Part shown: positions 50,183 to 62,024 of the stretch, piece after piece | How positions within the stretch are numbered: the first letter of the stretch is position 1 | Layout of the letters: each line of letters begins with the position of its first letter | DNA from: Glandiceps talaboti | Taxonomy: Eukaryota > Hemichordata > Enteropneusta > Spengelidae | DNA: 64,000 nt | Direction: 5' to 3' | NCBI RefSeq assembly: GCF_964340395.1 | Contig: NC_135567.1 | Span: 20,895,806 to 20,959,805, forward strand | Program-made: the position numbers and the translations under genes | The notes under the pieces: generated by a model | Databases searched by the model: none | What the model was told of the DNA's origin: nothing | What the model saw: only the letters and a program-made list of their open reading frames with translations

Positions 50183-50430
50183 TACATACACATACATACA
50201 CAGCGTTAAAAGACTCTGCATGAGTTTATACTGTGATATTGAACTGCTTCATGGATAAGTGAACACAAACAACCTAACTGTAGTTGACAAGTACTTTGTA
50301 CAACATACAGTTTGATAGTCAATATTTGATTTATTGACTGTGTAGTAGTTTATCCAGGGACCCACTTATCAGTTCTTATGTCACTAACCACTGTCAATTA
50401 AGAACAAATCTATTTATAAATTATCGCATT
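50183..50430. other. Unannotated DNA
   Basis: Nothing recognised. Confidence 0.5.
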
Positions 50431-50432
50431 TA

Positions 50433-50712
50433 TGAATACCCAACCCTACCCCATCCCCTATTCTCACCCCATCCATACCCTAACCCTACCCCATCCCCTA
50501 TCCTCACCCCATCCATACCTCCAACCCTACCCCATCCCCTATCCTCACCCCATCCATACCTACCCCATCCCCTATCCTCACCCCATCCATACCCCCAACC
50601 CTACCCCAATCATACCCCATCCCCATCCACACCCCCAACCCTACCCCATCTCCCTATCCTCACCCCATCCATACCTCCAACCCTACCCCATCCCCCCACC
50701 CCCGCCACCATC
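50433..50712. repeat. C-rich ~37-bp minisatellite
   Basis: AACCCTACCCCATCCCCTAT, CCTCACCCCATCCATACC recurs about eight times with deletions. The minus strand is strongly G-rich (GGGGTAGGG), superficially telomere-like but not TTAGGG. Confidence 0.94.
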
Positions 50713-50849
50713 CACACAGCCCAGGGCTTCAATTTAACTTCTACATTTGGTTGTCATTTTTAGCCAAGTGAACATGTATATAATAGTATACAATAGAATA
50801 ATTAAAAAGAAAACTAAAAACAGATTGTATACCAAATTATCTTCACAAA

Positions 50850-51695
50850 ATTACCCCATGGTAACCAGGATGAAATAATTTTATGAAAACATTTGTAAGA
50901 AATTAATATCACTTTTAAATGCATGACTGATTTATGATCAATAGACCTGTGTACTGAATATCAATATAATGTATTATATTAATTACGTAATTAGTAATAA
51001 ATTACACCATGGTGACGGCGACATCAATTGCTTCCAAGAACAACACTGGCAAGAAATTAAAATTTTCAATGAACCATGACTTTGAAAAGCATGACTGATT
51101 TGTGATCAATAGGCCGACTACATACTGTATTTTAAAACTGAAAGTAAATGTGTGTCTTTATATCAATTATATTCTATAAATTACACCATCGTCGCGGCAA
51201 CATGAAATGGTTCCAAGGAGAACATTGGTGAAAAATTACATTTTCTATAAGCCATCTCTTTGAAATGCATGACTGATTTGTAATAAATCGGTTTATGAAC
51301 TTTGCAATAATTAAATAAAAATGTAAAAGTGCAATGTATATCAACTATCCTTTAAAAAATTACACCATCGTACCCACTAATGATAAATAATATTTAGGAA
51401 AACACAATAAATTGATATTTATCAATAAACCATCATTTTAAAAAGCAAGATTGACTTGTGCTTAAAAACATTATGTACTATACAATTAAACCCGTAAGAA
51501 ATATTTTATTCAATTATATCAAAAAATTATACCATGGTGTGTCAAGACAATATGAAACGGTTCTGGGAAGAACATTTGGTGGCAAATTAAAATTTTCAAT
51601 AAACCATGACATTAAAATGCAAGACTGATTTGCAATCAATAAATAAGCCTATGTACTTTATAATTAAAACATGAAATAAGTGTACATCATTTGCC
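50850..51695. repeat. Degenerate ~175-bp tandem repeat, about five copies
   Basis: AAATTACACCATGGTG begins copies near 50851, 51001, 51180, 51359 and 51527. Internal boxes are AAATTAAAATTTTCAATAAA, CCATGAC, AAATGCATGACTGATTTG and ATCAATA. Indels are frequent, so no frame persists. Confidence 0.88.
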
Positions 51696-51944
51696 CTAAG
51701 ACTTTCAATTAACGGCAAATCATTGGAGACTGCTTACAGTACTTATTAGTAGTTATATTTGTCAAATCATCAGAGACTGTTTAAATTCATTAGTGAATTA
51801 ATTATCACAAAGTGACACTCAATGACTATATAGAGTAACTACTAATTTATTCTACATTACATACAGTGTCTTGGAGCTTACAGTAAATTTACCCTCATGA
51901 AACAAGTTTACTACTGCCACATGAGGGCATACAAGTAGAACAGT
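51696..51944. other. Unannotated DNA
   Basis: CAAATCAT-GGAGACTG is repeated near 51717 and 51764. Otherwise nothing recognised. Confidence 0.5.
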
Positions 51945-52190
51945 GTTAACTTAGTGTAGATACTTGTATGTTGTTATGCTGAGGTTCAGGAACCATGGTA
52001 ACAACTTAGTGTAGTTGTATTTTGTTACACTGAGGTTCAGGAACCATGGTAACAACTTAGTGTAGATCCTTGTATGTTCTTATGCTGAGGTTCAGGAACC
52101 ATGGTAACAGAAAGCGGTTGAGGAACTTGGTAACAGAAAGGGGAATAAGGTTCAGGAACCATGGTAACAGAAAGGGGAACATCAGGTATA
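51945..52190. repeat. ~60-bp repeat with GAGGTTCAGGAACCATGGTA
   Basis: Four full copies of the core, three followed by ACAACTTAGTGTAG or ACAGAAAGGGG. The AACCATGGTAACAGA core resembles the AACCCTGGTAACAGAG box of the 35471 array. Confidence 0.88.
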
Positions 52191-52299
52191 ACTGGCACAT
52201 AGTTTACCATATATTTCCGTAATATTGTTTTGATAATTATAGTTTGTTTACAGACAAGTTTTACAAATAGGTCTTCAGTAACATGGACAGGGGCTACAA

Positions 52300-52790
52300 C
52301 AAAAAAGAACAAATATTTTGACCAAATCTATTTCTGTAACTTTGTACCGACTGCCTTTTTCATTTTGGACTAAAACACAGAAATATTTTGAAATATTCAT
52401 TTTAGTCAAAGTTTTGGTTCCAAAGTGACAAAAAGATTTCACAAAACATTCCCCATATTGTTACTTATGTATGTCACTAACCTGGACACATACACTTTAA
52501 GTCTATAACTACATTTTATATTTTAACAAATATTGCTATTTTTCTGTCACTTTTTATCAGTGATTTAGCTAATTTTGGAGCAAAAACATGGCAATGTTCC
52601 TAAATAACTATTTTCTATCAAAATTCTGCTTCAAAAGTGAAAATAGTTTAAGAGAATCTGATAAAACATTCACTATATTTTCTTACACATGTAGGGTGGT
52701 ACAGAGGTTAAACCTAGTACTGTGCACTGCTTATATTACAATAACACCCAAGAGTGACCTTAGATTTCTAAGTATCTCAGATTGTTTATA
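52300..52790. repeat. Two diverged copies of a ~230-bp unit
   Basis: AAAACATTCCCCATATTGTT near 52443 pairs with AAAACATTCACTATATTTTC near 52663. Preceding TTTCTGTCACTTTTTA/TTTTGGAGCAAAAACATG boxes also match. Low similarity. Confidence 0.5.
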
Positions 52791-53380
52791 GGAAAACATA
52801 GCCTCTAAATACATTAAACTGACGAGATACAGTGTATCAAATTACAAAACGTCAACCATTTTGATATGAAGACCAGACACCAAGCTATCATGTAGTTTTA
52901 TGTCAATGACTTCACTTTCATTCAAATACTTCACAATCTCTTTTCACAAACTTTACATAACTTTTCTTTCTTTCCGATCCATCACAATAGTTACATTGAA
53001 TGTAGAATACCTTCAGTCTCAATTACATACTGTCATTTCCGCATACCAACTGTTATGTTAACTTTACGACATTTTTTTCTAGAGCCTAGAGGAGCTGTTT
53101 ATTCTAGCCAGGGACCATACATCATTTCAAGACACTATAAAGTCATTCCTCAATTCAAGCCATGAGCGTTCAGTCACCATGCAATGCCTGTATGATCACC
53201 ATGCCACATTCAATATAAAATGAATTCTAATTTACTTAGCATATATGCTATAGCTATTCTGACTTTTCCATGAGTGTTTTTAAACTATCATATTCCACAT
53301 TCCATCTAAAAATGACTCCATATTTTATTATTTACTTCATACTTCATATTAGTATTTTTTATATCTTAACAACAAAGAAA
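52791..53380. other. Unannotated AT-rich DNA
   Basis: No gene or array recognised. Confidence 0.5.
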
Positions 53381-53384
53381 GAAA

Positions 53385-53755
<371 letters not shown>

Positions 53756-54214
53756 ATATAAACACATCCTGAGATAATGAGTCACATGAGACATTAGGTC
53801 AAGACTCAAGAAGATGGAGACATTGGGAAAAATAATAATAATGGTGTTGTAAAGACGATTGGGAAAGATAATTTTGGTGTTGTAGAAAGAGTTAATATGT
53901 CACATTGTCAGCAATGACAGAAAATAAATGACCTAATTGAAAGACATGAACAGTTAACTAAAATATTAAAATGTGATATACAGTTTCTTGACATTGCTCA
54001 GTGGGCTGTCACATTGTTTCCAAAGTGGTGGGAAAATACAAGTATCATTAAGTAATAACGCCATAGGGGGTATAGAATTGGCAATAGGGGATACCCCAAT
54101 TAACAATACAGGGGACATATTAACAAACACTTGGGGGCACTGTTTAGGAAGACTGAAATATAGGTATTACTAGATCTAATTTGTATATTCTGTCATGTCC
54201 ACCTACTTGTTGAT
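53756..54214. other. Unannotated DNA leading into a pentanucleotide tract
   Basis: The 66-codon frame at 53973-54173 has no recognised motif. The last ~80 bp (TTCTGTCATGTCCACCTACT, TGTTGATTAAGTAAAATAAT) read like a retroposon end whose tail could have seeded the AATCT repeat; unproven. Confidence 0.35.
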
Positions 54215-54645
54215 TAAGTAAAATAATCTAATCTAATCTAATCTAATCTAATCTAATATAATCTAATCTAATCTAATCTAATCTAAACTAATCTAATCTA
54301 ATCTAATCTGAACTAATCTAATCTAAACTAATCTAATCTAAACTGATCTAAACTAATCTAATCTAAACTAATCTAATCTAAACTAATCTAAACTAATCTA
54401 AACTAATCTAATCTAAACTGATCTAAACTAATCTAATCTAATCTAATCTAATCTAAACTAATCTAATCTAAACTAATCTAATCTAATCTAATCTAAACTA
54501 ATCTAATCTAATCTAATCTAATCTAATCTAAACTAATCTAAACTAATCTAATCTAAACTGATCTAAACTAATCTAATCTAATCTAATCTAATCTAAACTA
54601 ATCTAATCTAAACTAATCTAATCTAATCTAATCTAATCTAATCAC
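54215..54645. repeat. (AATCT)n with AAACT variants, ~86 units
   Basis: AATCTAATCT pentamers interspersed with AAACT and AACTG variants. A ~150-bp block appears duplicated (54411-54500 resembles 54551-54640), giving a higher-order repeat. Confidence 0.97.
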
Positions 54646-54834
54646 ATACACATTTGATGAGTGTGGTTACATCAATCAGGAGATATGTTCACAACTTAAT
54701 AACATAATATGAACTTGTACAAACGTAGTTATCAGCTAAAAGTTCATTCTCTAGTTACATTATAGAGATCTCTCTCAGTCTGTATTCTTTCTTCTTATAT
54801 CCACCTTGTTCTGAGAGTACTGCCAGTAACTCCA
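54646..54834. other. Unannotated DNA
   Basis: No gene recognised. Confidence 0.5.
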
Positions 54835-54985
54835 TCATGTCAGTCACCTCAATTCCAATATTTGTGCAATAAAGTACACAACCTTGTTCTTCATATCAAG
54901 TACTGACAGTAACTCCAAGTCTGTGATCTCACTTCCAGTACTTAGGCCAGAAAGTACACACTTTTTACTGCCACAAACTTTACAC
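54790..54985. repeat. Imperfect ~80-bp tandem duplication
   Basis: On the minus strand GGAAGTGAGATCACAGACTT, GGAGTTACTGTCAGTACTT and GAAGAACAAGGTTGTGTACT correspond to GGAATTGAGGTGACTGACAT, GGAGTTACTGGCAGTACTCT and CAGAACAAGGTGGATATAAG. A 93-codon minus-strand frame (54844-55125) covers part of it but is not recognised. Confidence 0.65.
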
Positions 54986-55079
54986 ACCAACATGGATAAA
55001 CTTAGTCTAGATGCTAACCATGGTAGCCAATCATCAATTTTTACCACAAGACGTGTCATCATCAATCTTACTACCAAAT

Positions 55080-55440
55080 AGATCTTGAGATTCGATGCCA
55101 TGGATAGCACTAGGCTAGGGTACACTAACAGTTGACAAAAACGTTACATGTTGGTATCGAATCACTTCTTAACCATATAGATGCTACACATGGTATTGAA
55201 TCATCTCTTTTATTTTGATATTCGACACCACGATTAGAACGTGACTAAATCTTAAGATTTGATGTCTTAGATAGCACTAGACTGACCTGACTAGATCTTA
55301 AGATTTGATGTCTTGGATAGCACTAGATTAGGATACACTTTCATTTGACAAACACACTACATGCCATTGCCAAACTTTGTATTATGAGTGATGTATTGTG
55401 TAATGAATTAAATCAAACTTACTTCATATATTAAAGATAC
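55080..55440. repeat. Decayed duplication around GATAGCACTAGACTAGG
   Basis: ATCTTGAGATT-GATG, then TGGATAGCACTAG, GGTACACT and TTGACAAA, occurs about three times with variable spacing. Confidence 0.6.
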
Positions 55441-55444
55441 ACTC

Positions 55445-56720
55445 TTGTTAATCTGGGTATTCTGGGGGACCTCGTCACAATCTGGGTGTTCTGGGGGGAC
55501 TTCGTCACAATTTTGAAGTCTAGGGGTAACAAAATAAACAAAATCTAGGGTTACAATAAATCATTGTCAACTGAAATATTAAAATATCAAAAGACGGAAA
55601 ACATGTATATCAATCAAATCATTTATGCAAATATACAGTGGAGGTAACAAAACAAACAAATAAGGTTAAGAACAGAAATAGCAAACACAAAGTATACTGC
55701 AAACAGCTGAAATATTAAAATACCAATGTATGGCAAATTGACATAACAATATGTATTTGCTATGCAAATATACAAACTAAAGTACACATGACAGCTGAAA
55801 TTTCTTCAAATTAATAAAATTTGAACAATTTATATTACAAGAAAATAATATGTTATGTAAATATACAAATCTGGGGCACCATAAGAAACATTACATAAAT
55901 TTTAACAATTGTTAACAAAAATTTTACCCTATACTAACTGGAATTTCTTCAAAATATCAAAGCATAAATTTATGTTGTATATAGAAAATATAGAGGAAGT
56001 ACAATGAACGCTTTTAAACAAAATGATTTTATTCAAAGAATGGAAAAAACTTGGGAGACCTCACCAAGTCTAACATTGAACAACAAATCTGGTGGGGTCA
56101 AAGGTTAAATTTGTAGTCAAGGAAGTAAATCTGTGAGGTCAAAGGTTAAATTTGTAGTCAAGGAAGTAAATCTGTGAGGTCAAAAGGTCAAGTTTGTAGT
56201 CATGGAAAACAAATGTGTGGGGTTACAATGTAATGTCATTTGTATGCTAAGGCGAACATGTTCGGAAAATATATATGTACGTCTGACTAGGGATGTACAA
56301 ATTGTAAATCTCGATCAAAGGCCAAATTTCTACATGTATGTGTAGACTAAGGAAATAAATTATATGGAGTTTATACAAAGTTCAATTTGTTGGCATGGAA
56401 ACAGAAATGTGAAGAGTCAAAGATCAACATTGTAGATGAGGAGAATAAATATATGGGGTCAGGGGTCAAATTATGTGGGGTTAGGGGTCAAATCTGCAGG
56501 CTCTGGAAAATATGTGGAGTTGCAATTGTACAATTTCTAATTTGCATACTAATTTGCATACTGAGGAAAGTGCATTCAGTACAAACTTTCTAAATCTGGC
56601 TACGAAAGTAAATTTTGGATGAGAGGTCACACGTACATCATGGGTGAGTAGAATGAATCTGTATGAGGTCAAAGGTCAAATCTGTACGCTTTACATCGTA
56701 ATTCTATGTGGGGTTAATAC
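55445..56720. repeat. Series of decayed ~35-115-bp repeats
   Basis: Two ~37-bp copies of CACAATCTGGGTGTTCTGGG type (55455-55515). Then ~115-bp degenerate units around ATTTATGCAAATATACA. Then ~50-bp copies of GTGAGGTCAAAGGTTAAATT, TGTAGTCAAGGAAGTAAATC at 56095-56215, decaying to 56720. Confidence 0.7.
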
Positions 56721-56920
56721 ATATCATGTGTTCAGCGTTCCTGTGGTTAACTCTAGTCTCATATTGTGTTTGACTAACGGAATGCAATTTGAGAGACAAC
56801 TTTTTGCTGTCTCAGTGTCTGAAGTCATAACATGGAACCAGATACTGCAAACCAAAATATTTTCACCACTAGAAAATGTTGTGATTTTATAGTCTTCAGC
56901 TAGTTCTTAAAGATTAATTT
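56721..56920. other. Unannotated DNA
   Basis: No gene recognised. Confidence 0.5.
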
Positions 56921-56921
56921 T

Positions 56922-58135
56922 TACTAATTACCAGACTGGTACATTGTGTTCATGTACAATTTTAGTCACTACTTATTTTTACTAATTGCCAGACTGGTAC
57001 ATTGTGTTCATGTATAAGAAGGCATTTTAGTCACTACTTATTTTTACTAATTACCAGACTGGTACATTGTGTTCATGTATAAGAAGGCATTTTAGTCACT
57101 ACTTATTTTTACTAATTACCAGACTGCATGGTACATTATGTTCATGTACATTTTAGTCACTACTTATTTTTACTAATTACCAGACTGGTACATTGTGTTC
57201 ATGTACAAAGGCATTTTAGTCACTACTTATTTTTACTAATTACCAGACTGGTACATTGTGTTCATGTACAAAGGCATTTTAGTCACTACTTATTTTTACT
57301 AATTACCAGGCTGGTACATTGTGTTCATGTACAAGAAGGTATTTTAGTCACTACTTATTTTTACTAATTACCAGACTGGTACATTGTGTTCATGTACAAG
57401 AAGGTATTTTAGTCACTACTTATTTTTACTAATTACCAGACTGGTACATTGTGTTCATGTACAAGAAGGCATTTTAGTCACTACTTATTTTTACTAATTA
57501 CCAGACTGGTACATTGTGTTCATGTACAAAGGCATTTTAGTCACTACTTATTTTTACTAATTACCAGACTGGTACATTGTGTTCATGTACAAAGGCATTT
57601 TAGTCACTACTTATTTTTACTAATTACCAGACTGGTACATTGTGTTCATGTACAAAGGCATTTTAGTCACTACTTATTTTTACTAATTACCAGACTGGTA
57701 CATTGTGTTCATGTACAAAGGCATTTTAGTCACTACTTATTTTTACTAATTACCAGACTGGTACATTGTGTTCATGTATAAGAAGGCATTTTAGTCACTA
57801 CTTATTTTTACTAATTACCAGACTGGTACATTGTGTTCATGTATAAGAAGGCATTTTAGTCACTACTTATTTTTACTAATTACCAGACTGGTACATTGTG
57901 TTCATGTACAAGAAGGCATTTTAGTCACTACTTATTTTTACTAATTACCAGACTGCATGGTACATTGTGTTCATGTACAAGAAGGCATTTTAGTCACTAC
58001 TTATTTTCACTAATTACCAGACTGGTACATTGTGTTCATGTATAAAGGCATCTTAGCCACTACTTATTTTTACTAATTACCAGACTGCATGGTACATTGT
58101 GTTCATATACAAGAAGGCATTTTAGTCACTACTTT
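56922..58135. repeat. 63/66-bp satellite, ~19 copies
   Basis: The unit is GGCATTTTAGTCACTACTTA, TTTTTACTAATTACCAGACT, GGTACATTGTGTTCATGTAC, AA(GA)A. Common variants differ by 3 bp, which keeps long plus-strand frames open (57128-57367, 57449-57781). A GCAT insertion before GGTACATT occurs in three copies. Confidence 0.97.
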
Positions 58136-58760
58136 TCTGTTTTAATATGTTTTCCAGCGAAATAAGCAAAATGAAGTCTTAAAATCAGGTGAAAATTACT
58201 AGGTTTAAAATAAGGCCTAATCCAAAAAATTGTTACAATTGCGTACACATTCATGGAAGAAAACATTATTTACAAGTAAACTAAGTTATGATAATTTTAA
58301 TCCACAACAAAATATTTTGGCTTTATTTAGACCAAGACTGCAAGGCCATTTGACCAAGTACATCCAAACCATATCTTGTGTGACATGCTGTCATTACAAA
58401 TTTACTATCCTAGACAGTTACTATGGCAACACCTGTAACCATACAAAGTACCAGCAAAGTGTTGTGATTGTACAGGTGTTGTTAAGAGGTTGACCTTTGA
58501 CCTAAAAGAGGAAATGATTGGTTCAACAACAAGTGACCTTTGACATGAGGGAGGAAGTCATTAGTTCCATAAAGTGAGCTGAACAATAGTTAGTGACAAC
58601 TATGTATGTGTGACTGATTTATTGGTGTGTGATTGTGGGTAAAAATGTCAAGTGTGACCTACATAACTTTAGTATGGTTATCTAAGATCAAAAAATAAAC
58701 AGATTGGAGACCAGACATAGCTGGTTGACTAAATAGTCTTGATTCTTGCAGAGCTACATA
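58136..58760. other. Unannotated DNA
   Basis: An 87-codon plus-strand frame (58230-58493) has no recognised motif. GTGACCTTTGAC-type strings recur twice. Confidence 0.5.
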
Positions 58761-58761
58761 A

Positions 58762-59062
58762 CCAAATGTCTACTGCCCTGTTACAACGCTGTGTCTACAG
58801 CCCTGTTATAGCACACTGTCTACAGCACTGTCTACAGCCCTGTTACAACACTGTCTACAGCCCTGTTACAACACTGTGTCTACAGCCCTGTTACAACACT
58901 GTGTCTACAGCCCTGTTACAACACTGTGTCTACAGCCCTGTTACAACACTGTGTCTACAGCCCTGTTATAGCACACCGTCTACAGCACTGTCTACAGCAC
59001 TGTCTATAGCCATGTTACAACACTGTGTCTACAGCCCTGTTACAGCACTGTGGCATTGTTGT
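58762..59062. repeat. 25-bp minisatellite, ~11 copies
   Basis: The unit is CTGTTACAACACTGTGTCTA plus CAGCC, with shortened copies (CAGCACTGTCTA). Confidence 0.95.
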
Positions 59063-60115
59063 AACAGTGATGTAGGAACATTTTGTATTCAAAGTGTCAT
59101 GGGTCGTGGTATTGGAAACAATCATGTCTGAAATTAGGCTGTCTTGCTGTTCTTGGACGGAATTTTTGGTTCAAGTTTTTGTTCTTGGATTGTTTTATTT
59201 TTCTTTTAGATTTTGAAATGTTTTTACTTTTTTTCAGATATTAGTTTATAGCTGGTATTAGAGGGTATGTGTTCCCTTATTTTTTATTCAGTACTAAAGT
59301 TTGCTTTTACTTTTTTTAGATGAGTGCTTTTATAGATGGACTCAGTGGTACGTATTTGTTCCCTTATTAACCCTGTCCCCATCTAAATTCTGAACCTGTT
59401 TCGACCCGAATCAAATTCAGTTCTCTTGTCTTCATATGCCCTTAAATCGGTTGTGAACCAATTTAGTTGAACTGGTTCGAAACCACCTAAGGAGGGTGGT
59501 TTCGATCTGGTTCAAAGTAAAACGGTTCGGAATGGGTTTAACTTGTAGTAATGAGGAGAGGAAAAACTGACTTAGAGTCTTGAGTGCCTTTGCTATCAAC
59601 CACTACTGATGACGAACTTTGGCAGATAGGACACTTTAAAGCTACTTGTACACAATCAAACTCAAACTTCAACTATAATAATGAGACTCCTTGAAATTAA
59701 ATACATGTCCTTGAGAAATAAGACCATCTTGGAAGAAGCTTTAAAGATTAAAGCATAAACTCTTTCAGATACATGTATATGTATACAGTAGCGTGATTAC
59801 AAATCTATGGTACGTGTACATCAAACATTAATCTGCAATAGATATATTTAGTATATGTATTGTTCACAAAATCCTCCTTTGTATCACAAATTGTAATTAG
59901 ATAATTGAAATAGTGTGTCCTCCTTCAACAAAGAAACAATTGGACTAAGCCTTTGTGTAATTCCTTAGCATTTAGTCATCATACTGTGCAGCGAAAAATA
60001 TCTTTCTAATTTGCTAGCTACAGTGTTAGTGTGGAGAATAACCACTTCCAGTTGTGTTGCTAACTATAGTGTTAGTGTGGACAATAACCATTTTAGCTTC
60101 TAATTCATACTAGTA
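59063..60115. other. Unannotated DNA with a small perfect inverted repeat
   Basis: At 59478-59504 CGAAACCACC, a 7-bp loop, then GGTGGTTTCG, set in a region rich in GGTTC/GAACC boxes (59395-59540). No gene recognised. Confidence 0.55.
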
Positions 60116-60117
60116 TA

Positions 60118-60420
60118 CCAGCTGCTAGTCTGGTGTTAACATAGGACTGGTGTAGGCATTAACCCTTCCAGTTGTTAACACATACTGGTGAGGGTTGTGC
60201 CAGCCTAGTGTTAGCACTGAGCTAGTCTGATGTTAACACAGGACTAGTGTAGGCATTAACCCTTCCAGTTGCTAACACATACATGTACTGGTGAGATGTT
60301 AGGGCCAGCCTAGTGCTAGCACTGAGCTAGTCTGGTGTTAACATAGGGCTGGTGCAGATATTAACACTTCCAGTTGCTAACACTGGGGTGGTGCCTGTGT
60401 TGTGTTTGTGTGAGCTAGCC
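60118..60420. repeat. Second block of the ~100-bp GTTAACATAGGACTGGTG repeat
   Basis: The same order of boxes as 38425-38875 (TTAACCCTTCCAGTTG, CCAGCCTAGTGTTAGCACTG, AGCTAGTCTGATGTTAACA). TAGGACTGG anchors lie at about 60142, 60239 and 60344. Confidence 0.9.
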
Positions 60421-60539
60421 CAATATGAGCCTAGTGCTAGCCTTGTTGAAAATAGTTCTTCAGCTGCCCTGCCCTCAATTGTTTCTAAAAACTCTTCTTA
60501 TATTATATAAATGTACATGTAACCAAGGACACAATCCAT

Positions 60540-60655
60540 CACTTAATAGCAATGTAGGAATATATGACATTCCACCAAACTACAGTGCAGTGACATCATC
60601 ACAGAAGATTGACAGTCAGATGTACATAACTGAAGACAAGTACTTTCACACCTAA
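60540..60655 (+). other. Coding-like segment A (possible terminal exon or relic)
   Basis: After a weak CTTAATAG acceptor at 60540-60550, a frame reads Asn-Val-Gly-Ile-Tyr-Asp-Ile-Pro-Pro-Asn-Tyr-Ser-Ala-Val and ends at TAA (60653-60655). Tyr-Asp-Ile-Pro is the type of site that SH2 domains of adaptors such as CRK bind when phosphorylated, and the segment has the look of a receptor cytoplasmic tail. No polyadenylation signal is seen close behind. Could be chance. Confidence 0.25.
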
Positions 60656-60812
60656 ATTTACATATATTGAAGCCAACCTTTTCACACCTCCAGTTTACTC
60701 AACACCTCCACCAAAATTTGGATCATTCTGTCAGATCCAGTTTGACACTGAAGAAGGACAAGTGATTTGTTCAGAACATTTCTCTTCTCAATCAAAAGTA
60801 GAAGAACAGAAC
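60630..60812 (+). other. Coding-like segment B (possible exon, +1-shifted from A)
   Basis: An ATG-less frame opens after TAA at 60627 and continues 61 codons to a GTATGT donor at 60813. It contains Tyr-Ile-Glu-Ala-Asn-Leu-Phe-Thr-Pro-Pro and Phe-Asp-Thr-Glu-Glu-Gly-Gln. Base use looks less AT-biased than the surroundings. It overlaps segment A in another frame, so if both are real a one-base shift separates them (pseudogene or sequence error). There is no strong acceptor. No family recognised. Confidence 0.25.
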
Positions 60813-60878
60813 GTATGTATGAATCTTAGTGCTTTCATGATGAATGTACATAGCATTGTAAGGACACATTTGAGTTGA

Positions 60879-61510
60879 GAGGTCTCTAAAAACATTCCTG
60901 ATACTGTACTGTACTCATAAAACATTAGAGTTAGAGTGGCCATAAATTCACAGCTCATCACCACCATGCACCATTGTACCACAAGGGTTATGCCTACAGC
61001 TATACATACAGACAATACACAGTAGGGGGAGGTCTGTAGGATGCAAGTCAATGCTATGTCTAATTTACACATGTAACCCCTCTAGTGTTTCCCCTCCACT
61101 GTGTATCTACATGCAACCCTCCCCTCTAGTGTTCCCCCTCAACTGTGTATCGAAACCCCCCTAGTGTTTCCTTCCACTGTGTTTAACCTGAGACCTGAGC
61201 CCCCCGCCTAGTGTTTCCCCTCCACTGTCTACTGTTAGCCTGAAACTTGCAAAAAGATTGAGTCATTCTTTCTGTTAATAGCTCACCTGGGTAGCAAGTG
61301 GTTACATACATTGTACATGTAAATAGACCAGTACAGTGGACTGACCTTTCAAACTATCTACGTGTGAACATGGAAGTACTATACTTCCATGGTGTGAACA
61401 CAGACAGACAAGTCAGTGATGTGAACTACTAGTATTAAGACAGAGTCTCATTATACCAATGTGTACAAACACTAAATTCCAGACTAATCTGACCTCCAAG
61501 GTCACATGTC
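60879..61510. other. Non-coding DNA with a decayed CCCCTCTAGTGTTTCCCCTC repeat
   Basis: At 61075-61235 the motif TAGTGTTTCCCCTCCACTGT recurs four times at about 40-60 bp. At 61369-61391 there is a 10-bp perfect inverted repeat, CATGGAAGTA...TACTTCCATG. Confidence 0.6.
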
Positions 61511-61519
61511 ATCTTATAG

Positions 61520-61726
61520 TATAACCTGGATTCAATGGATGGGTGTTTGTTTATCAAAGACACCCTAACTATTAATATGGCCATGGTAGATTCTTCACAG
61601 TCTGTGGGTTGGAATAATACCAGCTGTACATCTTATACTGTGACAAAGACAGTAATTAGTAGTCAATTCACAACTACTTTAAGACTTACAGTCTGTGGTG
61701 TTATGGATCAATGGACGTACAGATGA
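61520..61726 (+). pseudogene. Possible immunoglobulin-like domain relic
   Basis: A frame from a possible acceptor (CATCTTATAG, ending 61519) runs to TGA at 61724. Its second half reads TTTLRLTVCGVMDQWTYR, like strands E-F of an Ig fold (Leu-x-Leu ... Asp-x-x-x-Tyr-x-Cys), with a Trp about 36 residues earlier. The TGA falls exactly where the conserved Cys codon would be, and the expected first Cys is missing (Met/Asn there). A 54-bp tandem repeat starts right at the break. This could be a decayed exon or coincidence. Confidence 0.3.
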
Positions 61727-61840
61727 TATAGGGGTGTTAGCTATTACTAGGGTTAGAAAGTAGACATACATGTACAGATGATGAAGGGGTGTTAGCTATT
61801 ACTAGGGTTAGAAAGTAGACATACATGTACATGTAGGGGT
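61716..61840. repeat. ~61-bp tandem repeat, about two copies
   Basis: GTACAGATGAT, AGGGGTGTTAGCTATTACTA, GGGTTAGAAAGTAGACATAC, AT recurs; the third copy is truncated. Confidence 0.9.
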
Positions 61841-62024
61841 GTGTATACATATCAGGGTAAGGAAGTAGATGGACATGGAGGAGTGCGTAGATATACATTT
61901 GTAGGTACAAGGGCTTTCTATGAAGTGGTGAGAATGAGAATATTCCATAGATACATTTACATTATAACCTCAAAATCTAGGTTGTATTGTCTAATGTTCT
62001 GTGCTTTAGACACTATAGTTGTTT

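Noticed and set aside
50433-50712. Telomeric repeat
   Set aside because: The unit is ~37 bp and C-rich; no TTAGGG/CCCTAA runs, and it lies internally.
54844-55125. 93-codon minus-strand frame
   Set aside because: Explained in part by an imperfect ~80-bp tandem duplication; no family recognised.
57128-57781. Long repeated frame (His-Phe-Ser-His-Tyr units)
   Set aside because: A product of the 63/66-bp satellite; interrupted by GCAT insertions in other copies and no independent coding sign.
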